Below, piece after piece: positions 53,126-64,000 of a DNA stretch of 64,000 bases (positions within the stretch are counted from its first letter, which is position 1; each line of letters begins with the position of its first letter). The position numbers and the translations under genes are program-made. Origin of the DNA: Auanema rhodensis. Its lineage: Eukaryota; Nematoda; Chromadorea; Rhabditida; Rhabditidae. The stretch lies in assembly GCA_964057225.1 (NCBI GenBank), contig OZ059900.1:12973638-13037637 (forward strand). Reading direction: 5' to 3'. The notes beneath the pieces were generated by a model. It searched no databases. It worked only from the letters and a program-made list of their open reading frames with translations, and was not told where the DNA came from.

Positions 53126-55264
53126 CACTCATGGTGTGCTTTCCAAAATGTATTTCCAACTCAGAAGTTCTCTGGTTAGATTGAGATACTACCTCTAACT
53201 TGGGTAATTAAACCAAATCTATTCAGGAAACTTATGAACTGTTCTAGCCTATCGCCGTATATGTGATCAGTGTACAAAGCTATACAAAGCTTTATCCGGT
53301 CAAACTATAATGTAAAAGACGCGTCATGTTCATATTCAAATTTGTTTTGCTTTGGCATCTATAGTGTCATATAATCATACTAAGACAGACAGTTTTCAAT
53401 ATTGCACACTCATGGTGTGCTTTCCAAAATGTATTTCCAACTCAGAAGTTCTCTGGTTAGATTGAGATACTACCTCTAACTTGGGTAATTAAACCAAATC
53501 TATTCAGGAAACTTATGAACTGTTCTAGCCTATCGCCGTATATGTGATCAGTGTACAAAGCTATACAAAGCTTTATCCGGTCAAACTATAATGTAAAAGA
53601 CGCGTCATGTTCATATTCAAATTTGTTTTGCTTTGGCATCTATAGTGTTATATAATCATACTAAGACAGACAGTTTTCAATATTGCTCACTCATGGTGTG
53701 CTTTCCAAAATGTATTTCCAACTCAGAAGTTCTCTGGTTAGATTGAGATACTACCTCTAACTTGGGTAATTAAACCAAATCTATTCAGGAAACTTATGAA
53801 CTGTTCTAGCCTATCGCCGTATATGTGATCAGTGTACAAAGCTATACAAAGCTTAATCCGGTCAAACTATAATGTAAAAGACGCGTCATGTTCATATTCA
53901 AATTTGTTTTGCTTTGGCATCTATAGGGTCATATAATCATACTAAGACAGACAGTTTTCAATATTGCACACTCATGGTGTGCTTTCCAAAATGTATTTCC
54001 AACTCAGAAGTTCTCTGGTTAGATTGAAATACTACCTCTAACTTGGGTAATTAAACCAAATCTATTCAGGAAACTTATGAACTGTTCTAGCCTATCGCCG
54101 TATAAGTGATCAGTGTACAAAGCTATACAAAGCTTTATCCAGTCAAACTATAATGTAAAAGACGCGTCATGTTCATATTCGAATTTGTTTTGCTTTGGCA
54201 TCTATAGGGTCATATAATCATACTAAGACAGACAGTTTTCAATATTGCACACTCATGGTGTGCTTTCCAAAATGTATTTCCAACTCAGAAGTTCTCTGGT
54301 TAGATTGAGATACTACCTCTAACTTGGGTAATTAAACCAAATCTATTCAGGAAACTTATGAACTGTTCTAGCCTATCGCCGTATATGTGATCAGTGTACA
54401 AAGCTATACAAAGCTTTATCCAGTCAAACTATAATGTAAAAGACGCGTCATGTTCATATTCAAATTTGTTTTGCTTTGGCATCTATAGGGTCATATAATC
54501 ATACTAAGACAGACAGTTTTCAATATTGCACACTCATGGTGTGCTTTCCAAAATGTATTTCCAACTCAGAAGTTCTCTGGTTTGATTGAGATACTACCTC
54601 TAACTTGGGTAATTAAACCAAATCTATTCAGGAAACTTATGAACTGTTCTAGCCTATCGCCGTATAAGTGATCAGTGTACAAAGCTATACAAAGCTTTAT
54701 CCAGTCAAACTATAATGTAAAAGACGCGTCATGTTCATATTCAAATTTGTTTTGCTTTGGCATCTATAGGGTCATATAATCATACTAAGACAGACAGTTT
54801 TCAATATTGCACACTCATGGTGTGCTTTCCAAAATGTATTTCCAACTCAGAAGTTCTCTGGTTAGATTGAGATACTACCTCTAACTTGGGTAATTAAACC
54901 AAATCTATTCAGGAAACTTATGAACTGTTCTAGCCTATCGCCGTATATGTGATCAGTGTACAAAGCTATACAAAGCTTTATCCGGTCAAACTATAATGTA
55001 AAAGACGCGTCATGTTCATATTCAAATTTGTTTTGCTTTGGCATCTATAGGGTCATATAATCATACTAAGACAGACAGTTTTCAATATTGCACACTCATG
55101 GTGTGCTTTCCAAAATGTATTTCCAACTCAGAAGTTCTCTGGTTTGATTGAGATACTACCTCTAACTTGGGTAATTAAACCAAATCTATTCAGGAAACTT
55201 ATGAACTGTTCTAGCCTATCGCCGTATAAGTGATCAGTGTACAAAGCTATACAAAGCTTTATCC
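53126..55264. repeat. 2.14-kb block, right copy
   Basis: This is the partner of 50597-52735. Its last five units were copied once more immediately downstream (55257-56661). Confidence 0.85.
53852..55256. repeat. Five-copy higher-order unit, second version (copies 192-196)
   Basis: It has the same order as 51323-52727, including 4A in its first copy, and lies directly against the third version. Confidence 0.85.
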
Positions 55265-56661
55265 GGTCAAACTATAATGTAAAAGACGCGTCATGTTCAT
55301 ATTCAAATTTGTTTTGCTTTGGCATCTATAGGGTCATATAATCATACTAAGACAGACAGTTTTCAATATTGCACACTCATGGTGTGCTTTCCAAAATGTA
55401 TTTCCAACTCAGAAGTTCTCTGGTTAGATTGAAATACTACCTCTAACTTGGGTAATTAAACCAAATCTATTCAGGAAACTTATGAACTGTTCTAGCCTAT
55501 CGCCGTATAAGTGATCAGTGTACAAAGCTATACAAAGCTTTATCCAGTCAAACTATAATGTAAAAGACGCGTCATGTTCATATTCGAATTTGTTTTGCTT
55601 TGGCATCTATAGGGTCATATAATCATACTAAGACAGACAGTTTTCAATATTGCACACTCATGGTGTGCTTTCCAAAATGTATTTCCAACTCAGAAGTTCT
55701 CTGGTTAGATTGAGATACTACCTCTAACTTGGGTAATTAAACCAAATCTATTCAGGAAACTTATGAACTGTTCTAGCCTATCGCCGTATATGTGATCAGT
55801 GTACAAAGCTATACAAAGCTTTATCCAGTCAAACTATAATGTAAAAGACGCGTCATGTTCATATTCAAATTTGTTTTGCTTTGGCATCTATAGGGTCATA
55901 TAATCATACTAAGACAGACAGTTTTCAATATTGCACACTCATGGTGTGCTTTCCAAAATGTATTTCCAACTCAGAAGTTCTCTGGTTTGATTGAGATACT
56001 ACCTCTAACTTGGGTAATTAAACCAAATCTATTCAGGAAACTTATGAACTGTTCTAGCCTATCGCCGTATAAGTGATCAGTGTACAAAGCTATACAAAGC
56101 TTTATCCAGTCAAACTATAATGTAAAAGACGCGTCATGTTCATATTCAAATTTGTTTTGCTTTGGCATCTATAGGGTCATATAATCATACTAAGACAGAC
56201 AGTTTTCAATATTGCACACTCATGGTGTGCTTTCCAAAATGTATTTCCAACTCAGAAGTTCTCTGGTTAGATTGAGATACTACCTCTAACTTGGGTAATT
56301 AAACCAAATCTATTCAGGAAACTTATGAACTGTTCTAGCCTATCGCCGTATATGTGATCAGTGTACAAAGCTATACAAAGCTTTATCCGGTCAAACTATA
56401 ATGTAAAAGACGCGTCATGTTCATATTCAAATTTGTTTTGCTTTGGCATCTATAGGGTCATATAATCATACTAAGACAGACAGTTTTCAATATTGCACAC
56501 TCATGGTGTGCTTTCCAAAATGTATTTCCAACTCAGAAGTTCTCTGGTTTGATTGAGATACTACCTCTAACTTGGGTAATTAAACCAAATCTATTCAGGA
56601 AACTTATGAACTGTTCTAGCCTATCGCCGTATAAGTGATCAGTGTACAAAGCTATACAAAG
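55257..56661. repeat. Five-copy higher-order unit, third version (copies 197-201)
   Basis: The order is the same, but the first copy has T at position 4 instead of A. It is followed by copy 202, which shares 80C, 170T, 194C and 228A with copy 188, 3934 bp upstream. The third version may therefore descend from the first, not from its neighbour. Confidence 0.83.
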
Positions 56662-58628
56662 CTTTATCCAGTCAAACTATAATGTAAAAGACGCGTCATG
56701 TTCATATTCAAATTTGTTTTGCTTTGGCATCTATAGTGTCCTATAATCATACTAAGACAGACAGTTTTCAATATTGCACACTCATGGTGTGCTTTCCAAA
56801 ATGTATTTCCAACTCAGAAGTTCTCTGGTTTGATTGAGATACTACCTCTAACTTCGGTAATTAAACCAAATCTATTCAGGAAACTTATAAACTGTTCTAG
56901 CCTATCGCTGTATATGTGATCAGTGTACAAAGCTATACAAAGCTTTATCCGGTCAAACTATAATGTAAAAGACGCGTCATGTTCATATTCAAATTTGTTT
57001 TGCTTTGGCATCTATAGGGTCATATAATCATACTAAGACAGACAGTTTTCAATATTGCACACTCATGGTGTGCTTTCCAAAATGTATTTCCAACTCAGAA
57101 GTTCTCTGGTTAGATTGAGATACTACCTCTAACTTGGGTAATTAAACCAAATCTATTCAGGAAACTTATGAACTGTTCTAGCCTATCGCCGTATATGTGA
57201 TCAGTGTACAAAGCTATACAAAGCTTTATCCGGTCAAACTATAATGTAAAAGACGCGTCATGTTCATATTCAAATTTGTTTTGCTTTGGCATCTATAGGG
57301 TCATATAATCATACTAAGACAGACAGTTTTCAATATTGCACACTCATGGTGTGCTTTCCAAAATGTATTTCCAACTCAGAAGTTCTCTGGTTAGATTGAG
57401 ATACTACCTCTAACTTGGGTAATTAAACCAAATCTATTCAGGAAACTTATGAACTGTTCTAGCCTATCGCCGTATAAGTGATCAGTGTACAAAGCTATAC
57501 AAAGCTTTATCCAGTCAAACTATAATGTAAAAGACGCGTCATGTTCATATTCAAATTTGTTTTGCTTTGGCATCTATAGTGTCATATAACCATACTAAGA
57601 CAAACAGTTTTCAATATTGCACACTCATGGTGTGCTTTCCAAAATGTATTTCCAACTCAGAAGTTCTCTGGTTTGATTGAGATACTACCTCTAACTTGGG
57701 TAATTAAACCAAATCTATTCAGGAAACTTATGAACTGTTCTAGCCTATCGCCGTATATGTGATCAGTGTACAAAGCTATACAAAGCTTTATCCGGTCAAA
57801 CTATAATGTAAAAGACGCGTCATGTTCATATTCAAATTTGTTTTGCTTTGGCATCTATAGTGTCATATAATCATACTAAGACAGGCAGTTTTCAATATTG
57901 CACACTCATGGTGTGCTTTCCAAAATGTATTTCCAACTCAGAAGTTCTCTGGTTAGATTGAGATACTACCTCTAACTTGGGTAATTAAACCAAATCTATT
58001 CAGGAAACTTATGAACTGTTCTAGCCTATCGCCGTATATGTGATCAGTGTACAAAGCTATACAAAGCTTTATCCGGTCAAACTATAATGTAAAAGACGCG
58101 TCATGTTCATATTCAAATTTGTTTTGCTTTGGCATCTATAGTGTCATATAATCATACTAAGACAGACAGTTTTCAATATTGCACACTCATGGTGTGCTTT
58201 CCAAAATGTATTTCCAACTCAGAAGTTCTCTGGTTAGATTGAGATACTACCTCTAACTTGGGTAATTAAACCAAATCTATTCAGGAAACTTATGAACTGT
58301 TCTAGCCTATCGCCGTATATGTGATCAGTGTACAAAGCTATACAAAGCTTTATCCAGTCAAACTATAATGTAAAAGACGCGTCATGTTCATATTCAAATT
58401 TGTTTTGCTTTGGCATCTATAGTGTCATATAATCATACTAAGACAGACAGTTTTCAATATTGCACACTCATGGTGTGCTTTCCAAAATGTATTTCCAACT
58501 CAGAAGTTCTCTGGTTAGATTGAGATACTACCTCTAACTTGGGTAATTAAACCAAATCTATTCAGGAAACTTATGAACTGTTCTAGCCTATCGCCGTATA
58601 TGTGATCAGTGTACAAAGCTATACAAAG

Positions 58629-61600
58629 CTTTATCCGGTCAAACTATAATGTAAAAGACGCGTCATGTTCATATTCAAATTTGTTTTGCTTTGGCATCTA
58701 TAGGGTCATATAATCATACTAAGACAGACAGTTTTCAATATTGCACACTCATGGTGTGCTTTCCAAAATGTGTTTCCAACTCAGAAGTTCTCTGGTTTGA
58801 TTGAGATACTACCTCTAACTTGGGTAATTAAATAAAATCTATTCAGGAAACTTATGAACTGTTCTAGCCTATCGCCGTATATGTGATCAGTGTACAAAGC
58901 TATACAAAGCTTTATCCGGTCAAACTATAATGTAAAAGACGCGTCATGTTCATATTCAAATTTGTTTTGCTTTGGCATCTATAGGGTCATATAATCATAC
59001 TAAGACAGACAGTTTTCAATATTGCACACTCATGGTGTGCTTTCCAAAATGTATTTCCAACTCAGAAGTTCTCTGGTTTGATTGAGATACTACCTCTAAC
59101 TTGGGTAATTAAACCAAATCTATTCAGGAAACTTATGAACTGTTCTAGCCTATCGCCGTATAAGTGATCAGTGTACAAAGCTATACAAAGCTTTATCCAG
59201 TCAAACTATAATGTAAAAGACGCGTCATGTTCATATTCAAATTTGTTTTGCTTTGGCATCTATAGTGTCATATAATCATACTAAGACAGACAGTTTTCAA
59301 TATTGCACACTCATGGTGTGCTTTCCAAAATGTATTTCCAACTCAGAAGTTCTCTGGTTAGATTGAGATACTACCTCTAACTTGGGTAATTAAACCAAAT
59401 CTATTCAGAAAACTTATGAACTGTTCTAGCCTATCGCCGTATAAGTGATCAGTGTACAAAGCTATACAAAGCTTTATCCAGTCAAACTATAATGTAAAAG
59501 ACGCGTCATGTTCATATTCGAATTTGTTTTGCTTTGGCATCTATAGTGTCATATAATCATACTAAGACAGACAGTTTTCAATATTGCACACTCATGGTGT
59601 GCTTTCCAAAATGTATTTCCAACTCAGAAGTTCTCTGGTTAGATTGAGATACTACCTCTAACTTGGGTAATTAAACCAAATCTATTCAGGAAACTTATGA
59701 ACTGTTCTAGCCTATCGCCGTATATGTGATCAGTGTACAAAGCTATACAAAGCTTTATCCGGTCAAACTATAATGTAAAAGACGCGTCATGTTCATATTC
59801 AAATTTGTTTTGCTTTGGCATCTATAGGGTCATATAATCATACTAAGACAGACAGTTTTCAATATTGCACACTCATGGTGTGCTTTCCAAAATGTGTTTC
59901 CAACTCAGAAGTTCTCTGGTTTGATTGAGATACTACCTCTAACTTGGGTAATTAAATAAAATCTATTCAGGAAACTTATGAACTGTTCTAGCCTATCGCC
60001 GTATATGTGATCAGTGTACAAAGCTATACAAAGCTTTATCCGGTCAAACTATAATGTAAAAGACGCGTCATGTTCATATTCAAATTTGTTTTGCTTTGGC
60101 ATCTATAGGGTCATATAATCATACTAAGACAGACAGTTTTCAATATTGCACACTCATGGTGTGCTTTCCAAAATGTATTTCCAACTCAGAAGTTCTCTGG
60201 TTTGATTGAGATACTACCTCTAACTTGGGTAATTAAACCAAATCTATTAAGGAAACTTATGAACTGTTCTAGCCTATCGCCGTATAAGTGATCAGTGTAC
60301 AAAGCTATACAAAGCTTTATCCAGTCAAACTATAATGTAAAAGACGCGTCATGTTCATATTCAAATTTGTTTTGCTTTGGCATCTATAGTGTCATATAAT
60401 CATACTAAGACAAACAGTTTTCAATATTGCACACTCATGGTGTGCTTTCCAAAATGTATTTCCAACTCAGAAGTTCTCTGGTTAGATTGAGATACTACCT
60501 CTAACTTGGGTAATTAAACCAAATCTATTCAGGAAACTTATGAACTGTTCTAGCCTATCGCCGTATAAGTGATCAGTGTACAAAGCTATACAAAGCTTTA
60601 TCCAGTCAAACTATAATGTAAAAGACGCGTCATGTTCATATTCAAATTTGTTTTGCTTTGGCATCTATAGTGTCATATAATCATACTAAGACAAACAGTT
60701 TTCAATATTGCACACTCATGGTGTGCTTTCCAAAATGTATTTCCAACTCAGAAGTTCTCTGGTTAGATTGAGATACTACCTCTAACTTGGGTAATTAAAC
60801 CAAATCTATTCAGGAAACTTATGAACTGTTCTAGCCTATCGCCGTATATGTGATCAGTGTACAAAGCTATACAAAGCTTTATCCGGTCAAACTATAATGT
60901 AAAAGACGCGTCATGTTCATATTCAAATTTGTTTTGCTTTGGCATCTATAGGGTCATATAATCATACTAAGACAAACAGTTTTCAATATTGCACACTCAT
61001 GGTGTGCTTTCCAAAATGTGTTTCCAACTCAGAAGTTCTCTGGTTTGATTGAGATACTACCTCTAACTTGGGTAATTAAATAAAATCTATTCAGGAAACT
61101 TATGAACTGTTCTAGCCTATCGCCGTATATGTGATCAGTGTACAAAGCTATACAAAGCTTTATCCGGTCAAACTATAATGTAAAAGACGCGTCATGTTCA
61201 TATTCAAATTTGTTTTGCTTTGGCATCTATAGGGTCATATAATCATACTAAGACAGACAGTTTTCAATATTGCACACTCATGGTGTGCTTTCCAAAATGT
61301 ATTTCCAACTCAGAAGTTCTCTGGTTTGATTGAGATACTACCTCTAACTTGGGTAATTAAACCAAATCTATTAAGGAAACTTATGAACTGTTCTAGCCTA
61401 TCGCCGTATAAGTGATCAGTGTACAAAGCTATACAAAGCTTTATCCAGTCAAACTATAATGTAAAAGACGCGTCATGTTCATATTCAAATTTGTTTTGCT
61501 TTGGCATCTATAGTGTCATATAATCATACTAAGACAAACAGTTTTCAATATTGCACACTCATGGTGTGCTTTCCAAAATGTATTTCCAACTCAGAAGTTC

Positions 61601-63124
61601 TCTGGTTAGATTGAGATACTACCTCTAACTTGGGTAATTAAACCAAATCTATTAAGGAAACTTATGAACTGTTCTAGCCTATCGCCGTATAAGTGATCAG
61701 TGTACAAAGCTATACAAAGCTTTATCCAGTCAAACTATAATGTAAAAGACGCGTCATGTTCATATTCAAATTTGTTTTGCTTTGGCATCTATAGTGTCAT
61801 ATAATCATACTAAGACAAACAGTTTTCAATATTGCACACTCATGGTGTGCTTTCCAAAATGTATTTCCAACTCAGAAGTTCTCTGGTTAGATTGAGATAC
61901 TACCTCTAACTTGGGTAATTAAACCAAATCTATTCAGGAAACTTATGAACTGTTCTAGCCTATCGCCGTATATGTGATCAGTGTACAAAGCTATACAAAG
62001 CTTTATCCGGTCAAACTATAATGTAAAAGACGCGTCATGTTCATATTCAAATTTGTTTTGCTTTGGCATCTATAGGGTCATATAATCATACTAAGACAGA
62101 CAGTTTTCAATATTGCACACTCATGGTGTGCTTTCCAAAATGTATTTCCAACTCAGAAGTTCTCTGGTTTGATTGAGATACTACCTCTAACTTGGGTAAT
62201 TAAACCAAATCTATTCAGGAAACTTATGAACTGTTCTAGCCTATCGCCGTATATGTGATCAGTGTACAAAGCTATACAAAGCTTTATCCGGTCAAACTAT
62301 AATGTAAAAGACGCGTCATGTTCATATTCAAATTTGTTTTGCTTTGGCATCTATAGGGTCATATAATCATACTAAGACAGACAGTTTTCAATATTGCACA
62401 CTCATGGTGTGCTTTCCAAAATGTATTTCCAACTCAGAAGTTCTCTGGTTAGATTGAGATACTACCTCTAACTTGGGTAATTAAACCAAATCTATTAAGG
62501 AAACTTATGAACTGTTCTAGCCTATCGCCGTATAAGTGATCAGTGTACAAAGCTATACAAAGCTTTATCCAGTCAAACTATAATGTAAAAGACGCGTCAT
62601 GTTCATATTCAAATTTGTTTTGCTTTGGCATCTATAGTGTCATATAATCATACTAAGACAAACAGTTTTCAATATTGCACACTCATGGTGTGCTTTCCAA
62701 AATGTATTTCCAACTCAGAAGTTCTCTGGTTAGATTGAGATACTACCTCTAACTTGGGTAATTAAACCAAATCTATTCAGGAAACTTATGAACTGTTCTA
62801 GCCTATCGCCGTATATGTGATCAGTGTACAAAGCTATACAAAGCTTTATCCGGTCAAACTATAATGTAAAAGACGCGTCATGTTCATATTCAAATTTGTT
62901 TTGCTTTGGCATCTATAGGGTCATATAATCATACTAAGACAGACAGTTTTCAATATTGCACACTCATGGTGTGCTTTCCAAAATGTATTTCCAACTCAGA
63001 AGTTCTCTGGTTTGATTGAGATAGTACCTCTAACTTGGGTAATTAAACCAAATCTATTCAGGAAACTTATGAACTGTTCTAGCCTATCGCCGTATATGTG
63101 ATCAGTGTACAAAGCTATACAAAG
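58629..63124. repeat. Four-copy higher-order repeat, step 1124 bp, four versions
   Basis: The versions start at 58629, 59753, 60877 and 62001. The first member in the first three has 9G, 76G, 144G, 170T, 205TA, 254T; in the fourth it has lost 144G and 205TA. The second member has 9G and 76G, with 216A in versions two to four. The third and fourth members have 9A, with 99A in versions two and three and in the third member of version four. The versions differ by several substitutions, so this tandem is older or more exchanged than the 4.45-kb duplication. Confidence 0.82.
58831..58836 (+). other. AATAAA created by the 205TA change (copy 209)
   Basis: The double change CC to TA at 205-206 turns the ATTAAACC stretch into one with the canonical poly(A) hexamer. 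The same occurs at 59955-59960 and 61079-61084. No gene is present, so this is recorded as a sequence coincidence of the domain M subtype and not as a functional signal. Confidence 0.4.
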
Positions 63125-63967
63125 CTTTATCCGGTCAAACTATAATGTAAAAGACGCGTCATGTTCATATTCAAATTTGTTTTGCTTTGGCATCTATAGG
63201 GTCATATAATCATACTAAGACAGACAGTTTTCAATATTGCACACTCATGGTGTGCTTTCCAAAATGTATTTCCAACTCAGAAGTTCTCTGGTTTGATTGA
63301 GATACTACCTCTAACTTGGGTAATTAAACCAAATCTATTCAGGAAACTTATGAACTGTTCTAGCCTATCGCCGTATATGTGATCAGTGTACAAAGCTATA
63401 CAAAGCTTTATCCGGTCAAACTATAATGTAAAAGACGCGTCATGTTCATATTCAAATTTGTTTTGCTTTGGCATCTATAGTGTCATATAATCATACTAAG
63501 ACAGACAGTTTTCAATATTGCACACTCATGGTGTGCTTTCCAAAATGTATTTCCGACTCAGAAGTTCTCTGGTTTGATTGAGATACTACCTCTAACTTGG
63601 GTAATTAAACCAAATCTATTCAGGAAACTTATGAACTGTTCTAGCCTATCGCCGTATAAGTGATCAGTGTACAAAGCTATACAAAGCTTTATCCAGTCAA
63701 ACTATAATGTAAAAGACGCGTCATGTTCATATTCAAATTTGTTTTGCTTTGGCATCTATAGTGTCATATAATCATACTAAGACAAACAGTTTTCAATATT
63801 GCACACTCATGGTGTGCTTTCCAAAATGTATTTCCGACTCAGAAGTTCTCTGGTTTGATTGAGATACTACCTCTAACTTGGGTAATTAAACCAAATCTAT
63901 TCAGGAAACTTATGAACTGTTCTAGCCTATCGCCGTATAAGTGATCAGTGTACAAAGCTATACAAAG

Positions 63968-64000
63968 CTTTATCCAGTCAAACTATAATGTAAAAGACGC
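63968..64000. repeat. Partial unit (copy 228) cut by the window edge
   Basis: These are the first 33 bp of a unit with A at position 9. They run in phase with the previous copies, so the array continues beyond the window. Confidence 0.95.

Larger units (their letters stand above)
48513..57504. repeat. Array domain L: copies 173-204, five-copy higher-order repeat
   Basis: All copies are 281 bp; 76G and 170T are common. Markers: 49G in copies 175, 184, 193, 198; 156A in 176; 79T in 179, 180, 182, 191, with 117T in 180, 182, 191; 4A in 183, 189, 192; 176A in 183, 192, 197; and an unusual unit with 80C, 170T, 194C, 228A in 188 and 202 (188 also has 190T, 202 also 248T). Copies 183-187, 192-196 and 197-201 are three versions of the same five-copy block. 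Confidence 0.9.
57505..63967. repeat. Array domain M: copies 205-227, four-copy higher-order repeat with 99A
   Basis: All copies are 281 bp. 99A (GACAAACAG) occurs only here, in copies 205, 215, 216, 217, 219, 220, 223 and 227. 144G plus the double change 205TA occurs only in 209, 213 and 217. 216A (TATTAAGG) is in 214, 218, 219 and 222. Copy 205 also has 86C, 170T; 206 has 9G, 100G; 211 has 219A; 212 has 49G; 224 has 181G; 226 and 227 share 150G and 170T. Confidence 0.9.
1..64000. repeat. Satellite DNA array, 281-bp unit, 227 full copies plus a partial one
   Basis: The array is continuous, head to tail and in one orientation, and both window edges lie inside it, so its true length is unknown. 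Copy 1 starts exactly at base 1 and copy 228 at 63968; 209 copies of 281 bp and 18 of 291 bp account for every base between. No copy is truncated, inverted or interrupted by a mobile element. The consensus is about 34.5% G+C with CpGs at unit positions 31, 33, 245 and 248, and a fifth where position 9 is G. Stops occur in all six frames; the longest open stretch is about 50 codons in the consensus and about 60 in copies with 170T or 175T. Satellites like this are typical of centromeric or other constitutive heterochromatin; that location is inference. I do not recognise the family. Confidence 0.98.

Noticed and set aside
1-64000. CRISPR array, because of the strict regular repetition
   Set aside because: There are no unique spacers: the entire 281 bp repeats, and the unit is far longer than a CRISPR repeat.
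1-64000. Protein-coding tandem repeat
   Set aside because: 281 is not a multiple of three, stops lie in all six frames, and open stretches reach only about 50-60 codons.
1-64000. Tandem rDNA, 5S, histone or snRNA gene cluster
   Set aside because: I see no rRNA-like, 5S control-region or coding segment in the unit; it is short and AT-rich throughout.
1-64000. Undescribed defence, toxin or mobile gene system
   Set aside because: I found no sequence outside the satellite unit anywhere in the window, on either strand.

Overview
The whole window is one uninterrupted satellite DNA array. A 281-bp unit repeats head to tail, always in the same orientation, from base 1 to base 64000. By phasing the window on the CTTTATCC start of the unit I count 227 complete copies plus a 33-bp start of copy 228 (63968-64000). 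Of the complete copies, 209 are 281 bp and 18 are 291 bp; these lengths sum exactly to 63967. Copies are nearly identical, mostly 0-8 differences per unit, with about 34.5% G+C and only four CpG sites in the consensus. There is no protein gene, RNA gene, transposon, unique spacer or inversion. No open frame is longer than about 60 codons, because 281 is not a multiple of three and stops fall in all six frames.

Long, homogenised, AT-rich satellite of this kind points to a eukaryotic nuclear genome, probably centromeric, pericentromeric or other heterochromatin. I do not recognise the family and cannot name the species. The long CENP-B box is absent.

Variants are given as position in the unit (base 1 = C of CTTTATCC) plus the base found. 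Copy starts: copies 1-15 at 1+281(n-1); 16 at 4226; 17 at 4517; 18 at 4798; 19 at 5089 to 24 at 6494; 25 at 6785; 26 at 7076 to 47 at 12977; 48 at 13268 to 51 at 14111; 52 at 14402 to 123 at 34353; 124 at 34644; 125 at 34935; 126 at 35216; 127 at 35507 to 132 at 36912; 133 at 37203; 134 at 37484; 135 at 37775 to 140 at 39180; 141 at 39471 to 149 at 41719; 150 at 42010; 151 at 42291; 152 at 42582 to 157 at 43987; 158 at 44278 to 161 at 45121; 162 at 45412 to 168 at 47098; 169 at 47389 to 228 at 63968. Steps inside each run are 281.

The informative structure is above and below the unit. Above it, linked variants define a patchwork of local higher-order repeats: an 8-copy unit near 15.7-20 kb, 5-copy units near 10.1-12.9 kb and 51-56.7 kb, a 3-copy unit near 32.7-34.6 kb, a 4-copy unit near 58.6-63.1 kb, and an apparently unchanged 4.45-kb block duplicated 4807 bp apart (35.5-44.8 kb). 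Variant sets change along the window: 132AA, 178G and 66C on the left, 175T+215C only at 36-47.4 kb, 99A only after 57.5 kb. Below it, the unit ends in a small tandem of a 10-bp motif, and the 291-bp copies have gained one more motif. Each unit also carries a short hairpin at positions 115-131, which a double substitution in eight copies lengthens to nine base pairs per arm.
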